Source: an uncultured Bacteroidales bacterium (GTDB lineage Bacteria; Bacteroidota; Bacteroidia; Bacteroidales; F082). From it: a stretch of DNA of 64,000 nt. The stretch is from the NCBI GenBank assembly GCA_900317055.1, contig ONFF01000001.1, positions 1 through 64,000 on the forward strand, given 5' to 3'. Below the pieces are notes generated by a model. That model was given only the letters and a program-made list of their open reading frames with translations, ran no database searches and had not been told where the DNA came from. This document shows, in pieces, positions 51,195 through 60,304 of this stretch (the first letter of the stretch is position 1; every line of letters starts with the position of its first letter). Position numbers and translations under genes: made by a program.

Positions 51195-53558
51195 TTATTT
51201 GCGTAAATTGACCTTCTGCACCATCACTCCGCTTTCGCCCTCAATGCGAACGAGATACATACCTGATTCGAAGCGGCTCAGGTCGAGGACAATGCTACCT
51301 TCGGCAGTCACTTCTTGCAGTTTTTGTCCCAAGAGGTTGCTCACAGTGATGTGCATCGTGCCTTGGCCTTCAATGTTGAGTAGACCGTTGGTTGGGTTGG
51401 GGTAGACATCGATGTTTTTATCGGTATTCTCTTCGATATCGGTGATCCAGAACCCCACATCCCACCATTCCGATTCGCATTGCTCTTCTCCACGGATATA
51501 AACGCAGTTGACAGAGTAGTAGACGAATTCGCTTTGAATCAAATCGTATGTATTGTCGAAGTACTCGTAGCTATTGTTGCCATCGTAAGGGATTTCAGCG
51601 ACGAGTACCTCGTCCTTGTAAGCTCCTGTTGAGCGAAGCACTTTGAAGTGATGCAGGTTGGCTGTGATGTCGGGGCGATCCCATGAGATATAGGCACCAT
51701 ACTCTTCGTCATCGTGCCATTGGTATTCGCCTTGCAGGTTCTGCACGGGATAACAGGTCAACGGACCTTCTTCGCAGTTGTTTTCATAAGTCATGAAGAT
51801 GCCGTCTTCGAGATCGGCAGAGTTGTAAAGCTCATTGCCTGCATAGTCGAGGATGCTGAAAGAACACTCAAAGTCAGTGTCGTGCTCTTCGTAGGCATGA
51901 TACCAACCGTGGTTCCAGATGAAGTTAAGGTTGCCACGCAGCAAAGGCAGGTCGACGACTAAATCTGAGCCTTGCGTCATGGTGATTATGGCGATGCGTT
52001 GGCCGCTTTCAGAGGTCACGCTGATGGCGGCACCTTTCCACCCGTCGCCACCGTCGTCGTGGAGTTGGAAGACGACATTGCACTTCTCGCCCACAAGGAC
52101 GCTGCGGTAGGTGGTTCGGCTGATGCCTGCCTCGTTGGTCACAAAGATGGCGTATTCATAAAGGCCGGGTTCAAGGCTGTTGTCCTCGTAGGTCATTTCA
52201 GCACCCACTTCGGCACCGGTCAGTTCGGCTATGACCTCAAAATTGCGGCGGATGGTGACGGAAGTGATGTCGGTCAAGACATTGCCGTTGAGGTCGAGGG
52301 TGGGATTGGTCCAATTGAGTTGCACACCATTGAAATTGGTGTTTTCAAGGGCTTGCATATTGGCCACGCTATCGGGACGGCTATAGTAAACATCGCCTTG
52401 GGGGACGATATGACCTGTGAAGCCATTGAAAACATTGAATGCATAACGAGTTGTGTTGAGTGCACCAATGGGGCACCAGGCATTGTCGCGACCACTCCAA
52501 CCCCAGTTGAAGTGGAAGTAATCGTTCTCATCGTAGCCGTCGCATACGAAGGCATGTCCTCCGGCACCGCTATCATCAGAACCGCTATAGTAGAGAGGCA
52601 ACAGCTCGTCCAAGCCACCGTCTTTCAGCATCTGGGCCCATTGTTCATTGGTGTAGCCACCCCAACCCCAATAGCTGTAGTTGGTAATATGGTCGTCACA
52701 ATTATAGCGGAAGTGGTTGCGTAAGACAGGAGGCACATCGTCGGAATATGCGCCACTGCCTTGGCCGCTATACTGCATGTCGACTGCGATTCCGAGGTGG
52801 TGCAGCAACTGGGCAATATGGAAATATTCTTCTTCTGTGCTGGTCGAATCCAAGGTGTTTGGCATTAGCTCGAAGTGGTACTCGGTTTCGCCGAAGTTGG
52901 CGCTCTGTTGGGCATAGCCTTGGGGGTAGTAGGAGTGTGAGCCCACACCTTGGGCAGGCCAATCCCAATACTTCATCACCATGCCCATGGCTGTGGCAAC
53001 GCAACCAGCGTACACATGACCGCCATTGCCTTCAGGGTCTTCAGGGCATTGACTGTTCCAAGGGAAGTTTTGGTTCCAGAGGGTTTGGCATAACGGACCC
53101 ACCACAGCGCGGGTCTGCTCACCACGGTTGAGGCTGCCAGTCTTGGACACAGCGTCCCACTCAGCGACAATGTCAGGCGTGGCGGTGAGGTTGTGCTCAC
53201 GAATGTATTGGATTTCCTCGCGGAAGCCGTCCAAGGTGAATTGGAAACCTTCCGACATGTTTTGCGGGTCAAACTGTCCCGTGGTGGAGTAGGCGAGGAT
53301 GGGCTTCACGCGGTCGTCTGCTGCCACGATGACAAAGCCTTCACCGTTGCTGACATTGAAGACGTAATAGTCGTTGGCGTCGCGGTTGGCGGCGACAGAG
53401 GCCAGATTCAGTTGGATGTCAGCGGTTTTTTGGCTGACGGCAGTGGTGCTCAAGAATTTGGCACCTAGTTTTTGTGCCTTCTGTTGGCTTACGGGGCCGG
53501 CCAACAAGTTGCCCATAGTAAGGGCGACAAGGCATAGGGTTAAAATGGTTTTTCTCAT
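51195..53558 (-). CDS. Secreted C10 (streptopain-like) cysteine protease with T9SS sorting domain, second copy
   Basis: This 787-residue protein has a signal peptide to about residue 20 and a Spi-like propeptide (about 22-150, GEGFVIVAADDRVKPILAYS). The C10 domain has HVYAGCVATAMGMVM (Cys186), GGHAFVCDGYDENDY (His335) and FNWGWSG. FN3-like and beta-sandwich domains follow (about 390-700), then a C-terminal T9SS type A sorting domain (IDVYPNPTNGLLNIE). It shares the plan of the 8425-11196 protease but is shorter and 40 kb away. It is a secreted protease, probably activated by propeptide cleavage. Confidence 0.92.
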   Translation of the reverse strand: MRKTILTLCLVALTMGNLLAGPVSQQKAQKLGAKFLSTTAVSQKTADIQLNLASVAANRDANDYYVFNVSNGEGFVIVAADDRVKPILAYSTTGQFDPQNMSEGFQFTLDGFREEIQYIREHNLTATPDIVAEWDAVSKTGSLNRGEQTRAVVGPLCQTLWNQNFPWNSQCPEDPEGNGGHVYAGCVATAMGMVMKYWDWPAQGVGSHSYYPQGYAQQSANFGETEYHFELMPNTLDSTSTEEEYFHIAQLLHHLGIAVDMQYSGQGSGAYSDDVPPVLRNHFRYNCDDHITNYSYWGWGGYTNEQWAQMLKDGGLDELLPLYYSGSDDSGAGGHAFVCDGYDENDYFHFNWGWSGRDNAWCPIGALNTTRYAFNVFNGFTGHIVPQGDVYYSRPDSVANMQALENTNFNGVQLNWTNPTLDLNGNVLTDITSVTIRRNFEVIAELTGAEVGAEMTYEDNSLEPGLYEYAIFVTNEAGISRTTYRSVLVGEKCNVVFQLHDDGGDGWKGAAISVTSESGQRIAIITMTQGSDLVVDLPLLRGNLNFIWNHGWYHAYEEHDTDFECSFSILDYAGNELYNSADLEDGIFMTYENNCEEGPLTCYPVQNLQGEYQWHDDEEYGAYISWDRPDITANLHHFKVLRSTGAYKDEVLVAEIPYDGNNSYEYFDNTYDLIQSEFVYYSVNCVYIRGEEQCESEWWDVGFWITDIEENTDKNIDVYPNPTNGLLNIEGQGTMHITVSNLLGQKLQEVTAEGSIVLDLSRFESGMYLVRIEGESGVMVQKVNLRK

Positions 53559-53647
53559 TGTTTCAACTATTGTTTGTTTGACTACTATAGACTGTTTTAT
53601 TATTAGGTGCTAAGCAGTATGAGGTAATAACGTATTGTTGCAAACTT

Positions 53648-54052
53648 TTATAGCCCTTCGCTGAACGCTATGGCAAAGAGGGTGAAATAGAGAATCCAGA
53701 AAGGAATCATCACGATGCTGAGAATGAGTCCCACCTTGGAAGTGATGCGTCCAGCATTGAGCATGCCTTCTCCGGTATATGTATCGGGGTTGGCAGCAAT
53801 GGCGTCGTAGCCTTCATAAGCCTTTCTTTTTCCGATGGCAGACAAAATGAAGCCAGGGATAATCAGAGAACTGAAGTTGATTGAGAGAATGCCAAGTACC
53901 AATGAGGCGACGGCAGTAGGAGCGAGAAGTTTGGCTTGCTGTTTGGCTGGTTTTGCCGGTTTGAGAGGCGCAGAACATTGAGGACAGACTTCTTCTGTTT
54001 TGTCAACCAAAGTCCCGCAATAGGGACATGTGGTTTTTGTATCTTCGTTCAT
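53648..54052 (-). CDS. Zinc-ribbon membrane protein (DUF4190-like)
   Basis: This 134-residue protein begins with a double zinc-ribbon half, CPYCGTLVDKTEEVCPQCSAP (C9/C12 and C23/C26). A Lys/Ala/Pro linker and two membrane segments follow (TAVASLVLGILSINFSSLII and VGLILSIVMIPFWILYFTL). The plan matches small zinc-ribbon plus DUF4190 proteins of unknown role. It lies 19 bp downstream of ettA and is likely co-transcribed. Confidence 0.75.
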   Translation of the reverse strand: MNEDTKTTCPYCGTLVDKTEEVCPQCSAPLKPAKPAKQQAKLLAPTAVASLVLGILSINFSSLIIPGFILSAIGKRKAYEGYDAIAANPDTYTGEGMLNAGRITSKVGLILSIVMIPFWILYFTLFAIAFSEGL

Positions 54053-54071
54053 GGTATTGCTGTTTTTTGGG

Positions 54072-55748
54072 TTATTCTTTCAGCTTTTTGTATCTGAAAC
54101 GTTTAGGTTCGACATTACCAAGACGTTTCATCTTGTTCTCTTCGTATTCGGAGTAAGAGCCTTCGAAGAAATACACTTGTGAATTGCCCTCGAAAGCGAG
54201 GATATGGGTGGCCACACGGTCGAGGAACCAACGGTCGTGGCTGATGATAACAGCGCAGCCCGCGAAATTCTCAAGGCCTTCTTCCAAAGCACGAAGGGTG
54301 TTCACGTCGATGTCGTTGGTGGGTTCGTCCAAGAGGAGCACATTGGCTTCCTGCTTCAAGGTGAGGGCAAGATGCATGCGGTTGCGTTCACCGCCCGACA
54401 GCACGCCAGCCTTCTTCTGCTGGTCGTTGCCACCGAAGTTGAAGCGCGAGACATAGGCACGCGAGTTCATGCTGCGTTTGCCCAACTGGATGAGTTCGTT
54501 CCCGCCGCTGATGACTTCCCAAACCGTCTTTTCAGGGTCGATGTCAGCGTGCTGTTGGTCGACATAGCCGATCTTCACGGTCTCACCGACTTCGAAAGTA
54601 CCAGAATCGGGTTGTTCCAAGCCCATGATGAGGCGGAATAGGGTGGTTTTGCCTGCACCGTTGGGACCGATAACACCCACGATGCCGCCTTGCGGGAGGC
54701 TGAAGTTCAAGTTCTCAAACAAGAGCTTGTCACCATAGGCTTTTGTAACATCATGTGCTTCAATGACTTTTGTACCCAAACGGTCACCATTAGGGATGTA
54801 GATTTCGAGTTTCTCTTCTTTTTCCTTCACATCCTCGTTGAGCATCTTCTCATACGATTCCAAACGGGCCTTGCCTTTGGCATGACGAGCCTTCGGAGCC
54901 ATGCGCACCCACTCCAACTCTCTTTCAAGGGTCTTGCGGCGCTTGCTTTCGGTCTTCTCCTCCATGGCAAGGCGGGCGGTCTTCTGGTCGAGCCACGAGG
55001 AGTAGTTGCCCTTCCATGGGATACCTTCACCGCGGTCGAGTTCAAGGATCCATCCGGCCACATGATCGAGGAAGTAACGGTCGTGGGTGACGGCGATGAC
55101 GGTGCCCTTGTATTGCTGCAAGTGGCTCTCCAGCCATTGGATGCTTTCGGCATCGAGGTGGTTGGTGGGCTCGTCGAGGAGCAAGATGTCAGGCTCTTGT
55201 AACAGCAGACGGCAGAGTGCCACGCGGCGACGCTCACCTCCCGAGAGGTTACGCACGGGTGTGTCACCATCGGGGCAGTTAAGGGCGTCCATGGCGCGTT
55301 CCAGCTTGCTGTCAAGTTCCCAGGCATCGTGTTGTTCGATGAGCTCGGTGAGTTCGCCTTGGCGGGCAATCAGCTTGTCGAAGTCGGCATCGGGTTCGGC
55401 GAACTTGTTATTGATTTCCTCGTATTCCTTGAGGATGTCGACAATCTCCTGAACGCCTTCCTCCACTACTTGTTTCACCGTTTTATTGTCGTCTAATTGT
55501 GGCTCCTGGTCAAGCATTCCGACCGAATAACCAGGCGAGAAGACCACTTCGCCGTTATAGGATTTCTCCTTGCCAGCGATGATGCGCAGTAGGGTTGATT
55601 TTCCTGCTCCGTTCAGGCCTATGATGCCGATTTTGGCGCCATAGAAGAAGGAGAGGTAGATGTCTTTCAATATTTGTCTTGACGGCGGGATGATTTTGCT
55701 CACGCCTACCATCGAGAAGATGATTTTTTTGTCGTCTACTTGTGCCAT
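54072..55748 (-). CDS. ettA: ABC-F protein, energy-dependent translational throttle EttA
   Basis: This 558-residue protein has two ABC ATPase domains: GLNGAGKSTLLRI and LSGGERRRVALCR, then GPNGAGKTTLFRL and LSGGERNRMHLAL, each with LLLDEPTN. The linker and arm region between them (EWVRMAPKARHAKGKARLESYE) is that of EttA, which binds the ribosome E site and gates the first elongation steps according to the ADP/ATP ratio. It is cytosolic, and its length is close to the E. coli protein. Co-transcription with the zinc-ribbon protein is likely. Confidence 0.93.
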   Translation of the reverse strand: MAQVDDKKIIFSMVGVSKIIPPSRQILKDIYLSFFYGAKIGIIGLNGAGKSTLLRIIAGKEKSYNGEVVFSPGYSVGMLDQEPQLDDNKTVKQVVEEGVQEIVDILKEYEEINNKFAEPDADFDKLIARQGELTELIEQHDAWELDSKLERAMDALNCPDGDTPVRNLSGGERRRVALCRLLLQEPDILLLDEPTNHLDAESIQWLESHLQQYKGTVIAVTHDRYFLDHVAGWILELDRGEGIPWKGNYSSWLDQKTARLAMEEKTESKRRKTLERELEWVRMAPKARHAKGKARLESYEKMLNEDVKEKEEKLEIYIPNGDRLGTKVIEAHDVTKAYGDKLLFENLNFSLPQGGIVGVIGPNGAGKTTLFRLIMGLEQPDSGTFEVGETVKIGYVDQQHADIDPEKTVWEVISGGNELIQLGKRSMNSRAYVSRFNFGGNDQQKKAGVLSGGERNRMHLALTLKQEANVLLLDEPTNDIDVNTLRALEEGLENFAGCAVIISHDRWFLDRVATHILAFEGNSQVYFFEGSYSEYEENKMKRLGNVEPKRFRYKKLKE

Positions 55749-55801
55749 ATTCTGTTGTGTTTGTTTTGCTTATTGCGCAGGGATTGAAATCCCTGCTTGA
55801 T

Positions 55802-56986
55802 TTAGGGTCGTCCTTTTAGGACTTTTTGCATCTCGTGTTCTAAAATGGCTGTCGCCTTTCCCCAATCATAGACGCGATTTGTGAAATCAAATCCCGCTTG
55901 GGCAAGGCGTTCTGCCTTTTCCTTGTCGGTCAAGAGGGTGATGATATGTTGTGCCATTTCTTCGGCATTGCTGCCGACTAGGATTTCTTCATTAGGCTTT
56001 GCGCCAAGCGATGCATTGGCCAAGGGCGAGGTGATGGCAGGCAGGCGCATCGACATGGCTTCCAACAATTTGTTTTGCAGACCAGTACCAATGCGCATGG
56101 GGGCGATGAAAACGCGACTTTGCGCGTAGGCATCGCGGATGTCGTCGAGCCAGCCGCTGACGATAATGCGCTCCGAGGCGGCTTTCTTCACTTTCGGGTC
56201 GGGAGTGGCACCGGCGATGTAGAGCTTCACCTCAGGCATTGTTTTCCACACGATGGGTAAAATCTCGTTAGCCAAATATTCCACTGCATTTACATTGGGC
56301 GGATAACTCATGTTGCCCGTGAAGACAAGGTCATATTGCTTTTCGCGTTTTTGGGGCTTGAAATAGTCGTGGTCGACGCCATTAGGGATGATGAGGATCT
56401 CGTCGCGGCGTTCGTGTGGGAACAAGTCTCGGTCGGGCTCGCTGATGATCGATTTTACATCAAAATTATCAAATAAGGCAGCCTCATAGCGTTTCAGACG
56501 ATGATACTCCATATTGTAAATTGGTCGTGTGACGCATGAAGCTATATCGGCGCGGCGTTTCATGCCGTATGAGAAGATGTCTTGATAATCAATGGCTTTA
56601 GGAAGTTTTTTGTAACGGATATATTCTGCCACGCGGAGCAACTGGCCATAAAGCATGTCAGGCTTGTGTTTGGCAATCAAGGCATCGATTTTTCTTGCGG
56701 CCTTGCGGTTGTAGAAATAACCGCACTGTAAGGGCAAACCCTTAAAGAAGGCACGGATAAGTCCCAAAAGGATTTGTAGCTTCTTGATTCTGATGAAGTT
56801 GATGGACTGGCAATAGGGTTGCAAGGCATGAAAGGCATCTTGTTCGCTGACTTTTGGGTCGTCGTTCAATGCACAAAGGACGATTTCATTGTGCTTGGCA
56901 AGCTGCTTTATCTGGTTGAATGCCCGTAGTTTATCGCCTTTTTCAAGCGGATAGGGAATGCGGGGCAAAAGGACAAAAATCTTCAT
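55802..56986 (-). CDS. GT4 family glycosyltransferase (TIGR03087-like)
   Basis: This 394-residue GT-B protein starts MKIFVLLPRIPYPLEKGDKL, typical of sugar transferases in exopolysaccharide clusters. The C-terminal donor-binding half has LVFTGNMSYPPNVNAVEYL, VSGWLDDIRDAYAQSRVFI, and PMRIGTGLQNKLLEAMSM with the EX7E-type glutamate. It is cytosolic or membrane-associated. A second GT4 follows upstream, then an LptF/G permease. The sugar and acceptor are unknown. Confidence 0.85.
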   Translation of the reverse strand: MKIFVLLPRIPYPLEKGDKLRAFNQIKQLAKHNEIVLCALNDDPKVSEQDAFHALQPYCQSINFIRIKKLQILLGLIRAFFKGLPLQCGYFYNRKAARKIDALIAKHKPDMLYGQLLRVAEYIRYKKLPKAIDYQDIFSYGMKRRADIASCVTRPIYNMEYHRLKRYEAALFDNFDVKSIISEPDRDLFPHERRDEILIIPNGVDHDYFKPQKREKQYDLVFTGNMSYPPNVNAVEYLANEILPIVWKTMPEVKLYIAGATPDPKVKKAASERIIVSGWLDDIRDAYAQSRVFIAPMRIGTGLQNKLLEAMSMRLPAITSPLANASLGAKPNEEILVGSNAEEMAQHIITLLTDKEKAERLAQAGFDFTNRVYDWGKATAILEHEMQKVLKGRP

Positions 56987-57005
56987 CTCATCGAGAATTA
57001 GGGAG

Positions 57006-57013
57006 CAAAGATA
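57006..57013 (-). promoter_or_regulatory. -7 promoter box for the GT4 gene at 56986
   Basis: TATCTTTG on the minus strand, 20 bp before the ATG. Confidence 0.5.
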
Positions 57014-57027
57014 GTGTTTTTTTTAAA

Positions 57028-57106
57028 ACTATGGCCAATGGCTAATGACTATGGCCGCTTTTGTTATTAGGAAGCGGCCATAGTCATAGGCCATAAGCCA
57101 TAGTCA
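57028..57106. repeat. Palindromic intergenic element, family A copy 3
   Basis: A shorter copy starting CTATGGCCAATGGCTAATGA and ending GGCCATAAGCCATAG, with inner arms ATGGCCGCTT and AAGCGGCCAT. It lies between the two glycosyltransferase genes. Confidence 0.8.
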
Positions 57107-57107
57107 C

Positions 57108-58325
57108 TCACAGAAAACTAATTTTACTTCCCGGCTTAATCTGTTCATAGAACATCAATAAGCGGGCGATGATTTTGCGGTTGTCGTAGGTCTCTTCCAC
57201 CAATTTCCTTGAGGCTTGGCCAATCTTAACGGCTGTCTGTGGGTTTTCGTTGAGGCTGCGGATGGCCTCCACCATTTTGGCTTTGTTCTCAGCGATGATG
57301 ATGTTGACATCCTCGTCGTAGAGGATACCTTCGGCACCCACACGGGTGGTGATGACGGTCTTGCCCAAAGCCATCGACTCTATGATTTTGATGCGGATAC
57401 CGCTGCCCGATAGCAGAGGAACGATGGCTACATCGTTGTTGCTGACAAACTCCTTGGCGTCAGGCACTTCGCCGATGACATCGACATGTGGATTATTCAA
57501 AGAAGTGAGCCATTCGGGCATGGAACGGCCAGCCAAATGGTATACAAAATTGGGCACCTTTTCAATGGTCTTGGGCAGCACCTCGTCGATGAACCAACGA
57601 ATGCCTTCCTCGTTGGGCATCCAATTCATGGAGCCGATGTGGTAGAACTTAGGTTTGCCATCAATCTCGGATTTGGGCGTAAACTGCTCGGGATAAACAC
57701 CATAAGGGATGTCGATGATGGGCTTGGAGCAGTATTTTCTGAAAAATGCGGCATCCTTGCGAGTGATGGCGGCGATGCCGTCGACGGTCTCAAGGGCAGA
57801 TAACTCATACTCCTTCAAGGTTTTGGCCAAGTGATTGATATACCATCGTTTGGCGAAGAATTTCGTCTCCTTGGCGATGCGTTCCCAGATTTTGTGCTCT
57901 ACATTATGGGCACGCAACACGATCATCGCCTTGCTGTGTTTGCGGATGGTCTCCACATAAGGAGCCATGTAGAGCATTTCCAGCTGAACCACATCAAACT
58001 GTCCTTTTTCAAGTACTTCTGTCAGTTTGTCCTTAAACTCCTTGGAGATGAAACGCTCCACATGGTAGGATTTTTTGGTAAACAGATTTAGAAAGGCGTT
58101 CAAGGGGTTGACGGTCAGGTCGACATCGATGAGTTCGATACCTGTTTTTTTCTTGTATTCTTCAGGAATGTCGCTTTCCTTGACATGGTATTTCTCGCTG
58201 TTGATAGCCAGAATCTTGACCTGATGCCCTGCTTCGAGGAGTCCGCTGATGATGCTGTTCATCGCCATGGGACCGCCTTCGGAGGCTGGATAGGGAGGCT
58301 TGTTGCAGAGTAGAAGTATCCTCAT
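57108..58325 (-). CDS. GT4 family glycosyltransferase
   Basis: The start is the ATG at 58325 (MRILLLCNKPPYPASEGG), 405 residues. The frame extends to 58511, but those codons overlap the LptF/G gene and are not conserved in character. The C-terminal half carries FYHIGSMNWMPNEEGIRWFI, VDVIGEVPDAKEFVSNNDVA and PLLSGSGIRIKIIESMALGK with the conserved Glu. It starts 11 bp after the LptF/G stop, implying one transcript. The substrate is unknown; an envelope polysaccharide is likely from the neighbours. Confidence 0.85.
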   Translation of the reverse strand: MRILLLCNKPPYPASEGGPMAMNSIISGLLEAGHQVKILAINSEKYHVKESDIPEEYKKKTGIELIDVDLTVNPLNAFLNLFTKKSYHVERFISKEFKDKLTEVLEKGQFDVVQLEMLYMAPYVETIRKHSKAMIVLRAHNVEHKIWERIAKETKFFAKRWYINHLAKTLKEYELSALETVDGIAAITRKDAAFFRKYCSKPIIDIPYGVYPEQFTPKSEIDGKPKFYHIGSMNWMPNEEGIRWFIDEVLPKTIEKVPNFVYHLAGRSMPEWLTSLNNPHVDVIGEVPDAKEFVSNNDVAIVPLLSGSGIRIKIIESMALGKTVITTRVGAEGILYDEDVNIIIAENKAKMVEAIRSLNENPQTAVKIGQASRKLVEETYDNRKIIARLLMFYEQIKPGSKISFL

Positions 58326-58336
58326 GATGTAGTGGT

Positions 58337-59836
58337 TTAGACTATTGGTTTCGGCCCTTCGACGGGCCCAGGGACCTTGGCATCTGTTTTTTTCTTGAAG
58401 AGTTTTTGCAAGGCTTTCTTCCAGCTGTCGCCATCGAAGAGGGCGGCATCGGTGGTGGCCTTGAAGGTGAAGAAAAGTCCGACGGGCAACAGCACAAGTG
58501 ATGAGAACCACACACCAAGGAACATGTTGAGGTCGCCGAAAACAGCCATGCGCTCCGCGATGGTGGAAATGAGATGGTAGATGATGAAGAACACCACGGA
58601 GATGACCACAGGCAGTCCCAGTCCGCCCTTACGAATGATGCTACCCAATGGTGCCCCAATGAAGAAGAAGATCAAGCAGGCGATGCTCAGCGTGAACTTC
58701 TTGTGCCATTCCTTCTTGTGCTTATTGATATTCTCGGTTTGCGATTTGAAGTCGATTTTGTTGAAAGCGGCATTGTCTTTGGCGTTTTGCGCACTTGCGT
58801 AGGCCAGGTTGATGATGTCGGAGCGTGCCTCGCCCTCGTAACGGTCGAGCAGCGGCCAACTCAACGGGATGCAGGTGTCGGCAGTAATACTGTCTGGAAT
58901 GGGTTGTGCATTTCGCTTGGGTGGAAGGTCTGAGTGTAGGCTGTTATAATTGCTCCAGCGCCGAGAGAAGCCTTGCGCGAAAGCCTCTTGTTTGCCCGCG
59001 AAACGGTGTTGGAGTGAGTCAAGCGAGGTGGAGAGCTGGCGGATGTTCATCATCTGTTGGTACGATTTGTACATGTCCTCATCCGAGCGGGTCATGTCGA
59101 AAGAAGCCAAACTGAATTTGAGTTGCTCCTGCTTGAACGACATACGCTCAAAGGGTCTAGTTTCCTTAAAGTTGTCGGGGGTGAGGTCAGTGTAGTTGTA
59201 GCCGTTGTATAAGGTAAAGATGATGTTACGTTGGTTGGGACTCATCGACATCATGCCCGAGTCGGCGGAGATGATTTTGGTGTTGCCTTGTCGGTCGGTA
59301 TGGTCATAGATTTTCACGCCATAGATATGGCTGCCGTCCTTGCCTTTTTTCTCCACGTAAATGACGTAGTTGTCGATGTCCTTGTAAAACACCCCTTCCT
59401 TAATATTGAAGGCTAGTTTTTGTCGCTGTACATCAGTGAGCAAGGTGCGCCATTTGAGGGTGGCGATAGGGATGATGCTGTTGGATATGAAGAAAGCCAA
59501 TACGCTGATAATCAATGAGAAATTCAATAAAGGCCGCATCACTTTCCACATGGAGATGCCGGAAGCTTTCATGGCCACAAGCTCGTAGTGTTCGCCAAGG
59601 TTACCGAAACACATCAACAGGGCAAGAAGCAAGGCCAAAGGCAATGACATAGGAATGGCCGTGATGGAGGTATAAAACAGAAGCTCAGCCAATATTTTAA
59701 TTTCCAGTCCTTTTCCAACCAAATCATCGACATAGAGCCATACGAATTGCATCACCCATACGAACACCACGATGAAGAAGGTGAGGAAAAAGGTGCCCAA
59801 AAATGATTTGGTGATATACTGGTAGAGTTTTTTCAT
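58337..59836 (-). CDS. LptF/LptG family lipopolysaccharide export permease
   Basis: The start is the ATG at 59836 (MKKLYQYITKSFLGTFFLTF), 499 residues; an upstream ATG adds 12 residues only. Three N-terminal membrane segments, a periplasmic beta-jellyroll region (about 130-370) and three C-terminal membrane segments (FTLSIACLIFFFIGAPLGSI with the family GAPLG motif) fit YjgP/YjgQ. The protein would form the inner-membrane part of the Lpt machine. Whether LptF or LptG cannot be told. Its last codons (VPGPVEGPK) are encoded by a family F repeat. Confidence 0.9.
   Translation of the reverse strand: MKKLYQYITKSFLGTFFLTFFIVVFVWVMQFVWLYVDDLVGKGLEIKILAELLFYTSITAIPMSLPLALLLALLMCFGNLGEHYELVAMKASGISMWKVMRPLLNFSLIISVLAFFISNSIIPIATLKWRTLLTDVQRQKLAFNIKEGVFYKDIDNYVIYVEKKGKDGSHIYGVKIYDHTDRQGNTKIISADSGMMSMSPNQRNIIFTLYNGYNYTDLTPDNFKETRPFERMSFKQEQLKFSLASFDMTRSDEDMYKSYQQMMNIRQLSTSLDSLQHRFAGKQEAFAQGFSRRWSNYNSLHSDLPPKRNAQPIPDSITADTCIPLSWPLLDRYEGEARSDIINLAYASAQNAKDNAAFNKIDFKSQTENINKHKKEWHKKFTLSIACLIFFFIGAPLGSIIRKGGLGLPVVISVVFFIIYHLISTIAERMAVFGDLNMFLGVWFSSLVLLPVGLFFTFKATTDAALFDGDSWKKALQKLFKKKTDAKVPGPVEGPKPIV
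58353..58378. repeat. Family F repeat at the 3' end of the LptF/G gene
   Basis: GGCCCTTCGACGGGCCCAGG followed by GACCTT matches the arm type of the intergenic element at 7174-7229. It is translated as VPGPVEGPK, ending five codons before the stop. Confidence 0.65.
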
Positions 59837-59852
59837 TTTAAATAAAACGCTG

Positions 59853-59860
59853 CAAAGGTA
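59853..59860 (-). promoter_or_regulatory. -7 promoter box for the LptF/G-GT4 unit
   Basis: TACCTTTG on the minus strand, an exact TAnnTTTG match 17 bp before the chosen ATG at 59836. This supports that start over the upstream one at 59872. Confidence 0.55.
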
Positions 59861-59900
59861 GAAAAATTTCACCCTTTGAAGAGAGCATGGGGTATTTTTC

Positions 59901-59908
59901 TATATTTG
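59901..59908 (+). promoter_or_regulatory. -7 promoter box for the PAS protein gene
   Basis: TATATTTG, with TTTG at 59875-59878 as a plausible -33 element 22 bp upstream. The ATG lies 20 bp downstream. Confidence 0.6.
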
Positions 59909-59927
59909 CAGCAAAAATACACGCATT

Positions 59928-60284
59928 ATGAACCAACTTGATTATTTGAAAGGCCTCAACATGGCCATTACCATCAGCGCCAAAGACGGCGAAATCCTTT
60001 ACCAAAACGACAGCAGCATTGAAGTGAACGGCGATGCCCGTGGCCGCGACCTGATGAAATGCCACAATGAGCGTTCGCAGCAAATCATCCGTCATCTCTT
60101 GGATGATGCCGCCACCAATGTCTACACGATTTCGAAGAAAGGCAAGAAGAAACTCATCTACCAAACGCCTTGGTATGAAGATGATGAAAAAAAGGTCGTT
60201 GGTGGACTTATAGAGTTTTCCATCATCTTGCCTGATGACATGCCGCATTACGACCGTGACCAACCCAAACCATCCAACAGCTAA
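59928..60284 (+). CDS. Small single PAS-like domain protein
   Basis: This 118-residue protein consists of one PAS-like fold: an opening MNMAITISAKDGEILYQND-type strand (residues about 10-26), GRDLMKCHNERSQQIIRHLL as the conserved helix, TISKKGKKKLIYQTPWYEDD and VGGLIEFSIILPDD. It resembles the C-terminal PAS part of DUF438 proteins. No output domain is fused, so it may bind a small ligand and act through partners. It is 20 bp upstream of the YARHG protein gene. Confidence 0.7.
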   Translation: MNQLDYLKGLNMAITISAKDGEILYQNDSSIEVNGDARGRDLMKCHNERSQQIIRHLLDDAATNVYTISKKGKKKLIYQTPWYEDDEKKVVGGLIEFSIILPDDMPHYDRDQPKPSNS

Positions 60285-60304
60285 ACCTTAATTCCCCAAT
60301 AGTT

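Noticed and set aside
58326-58511. N-terminal extension of the GT4 glycosyltransferase
   Set aside because: It overlaps the coding end of the LptF/G gene in another frame, and the normal family start is at 58325.
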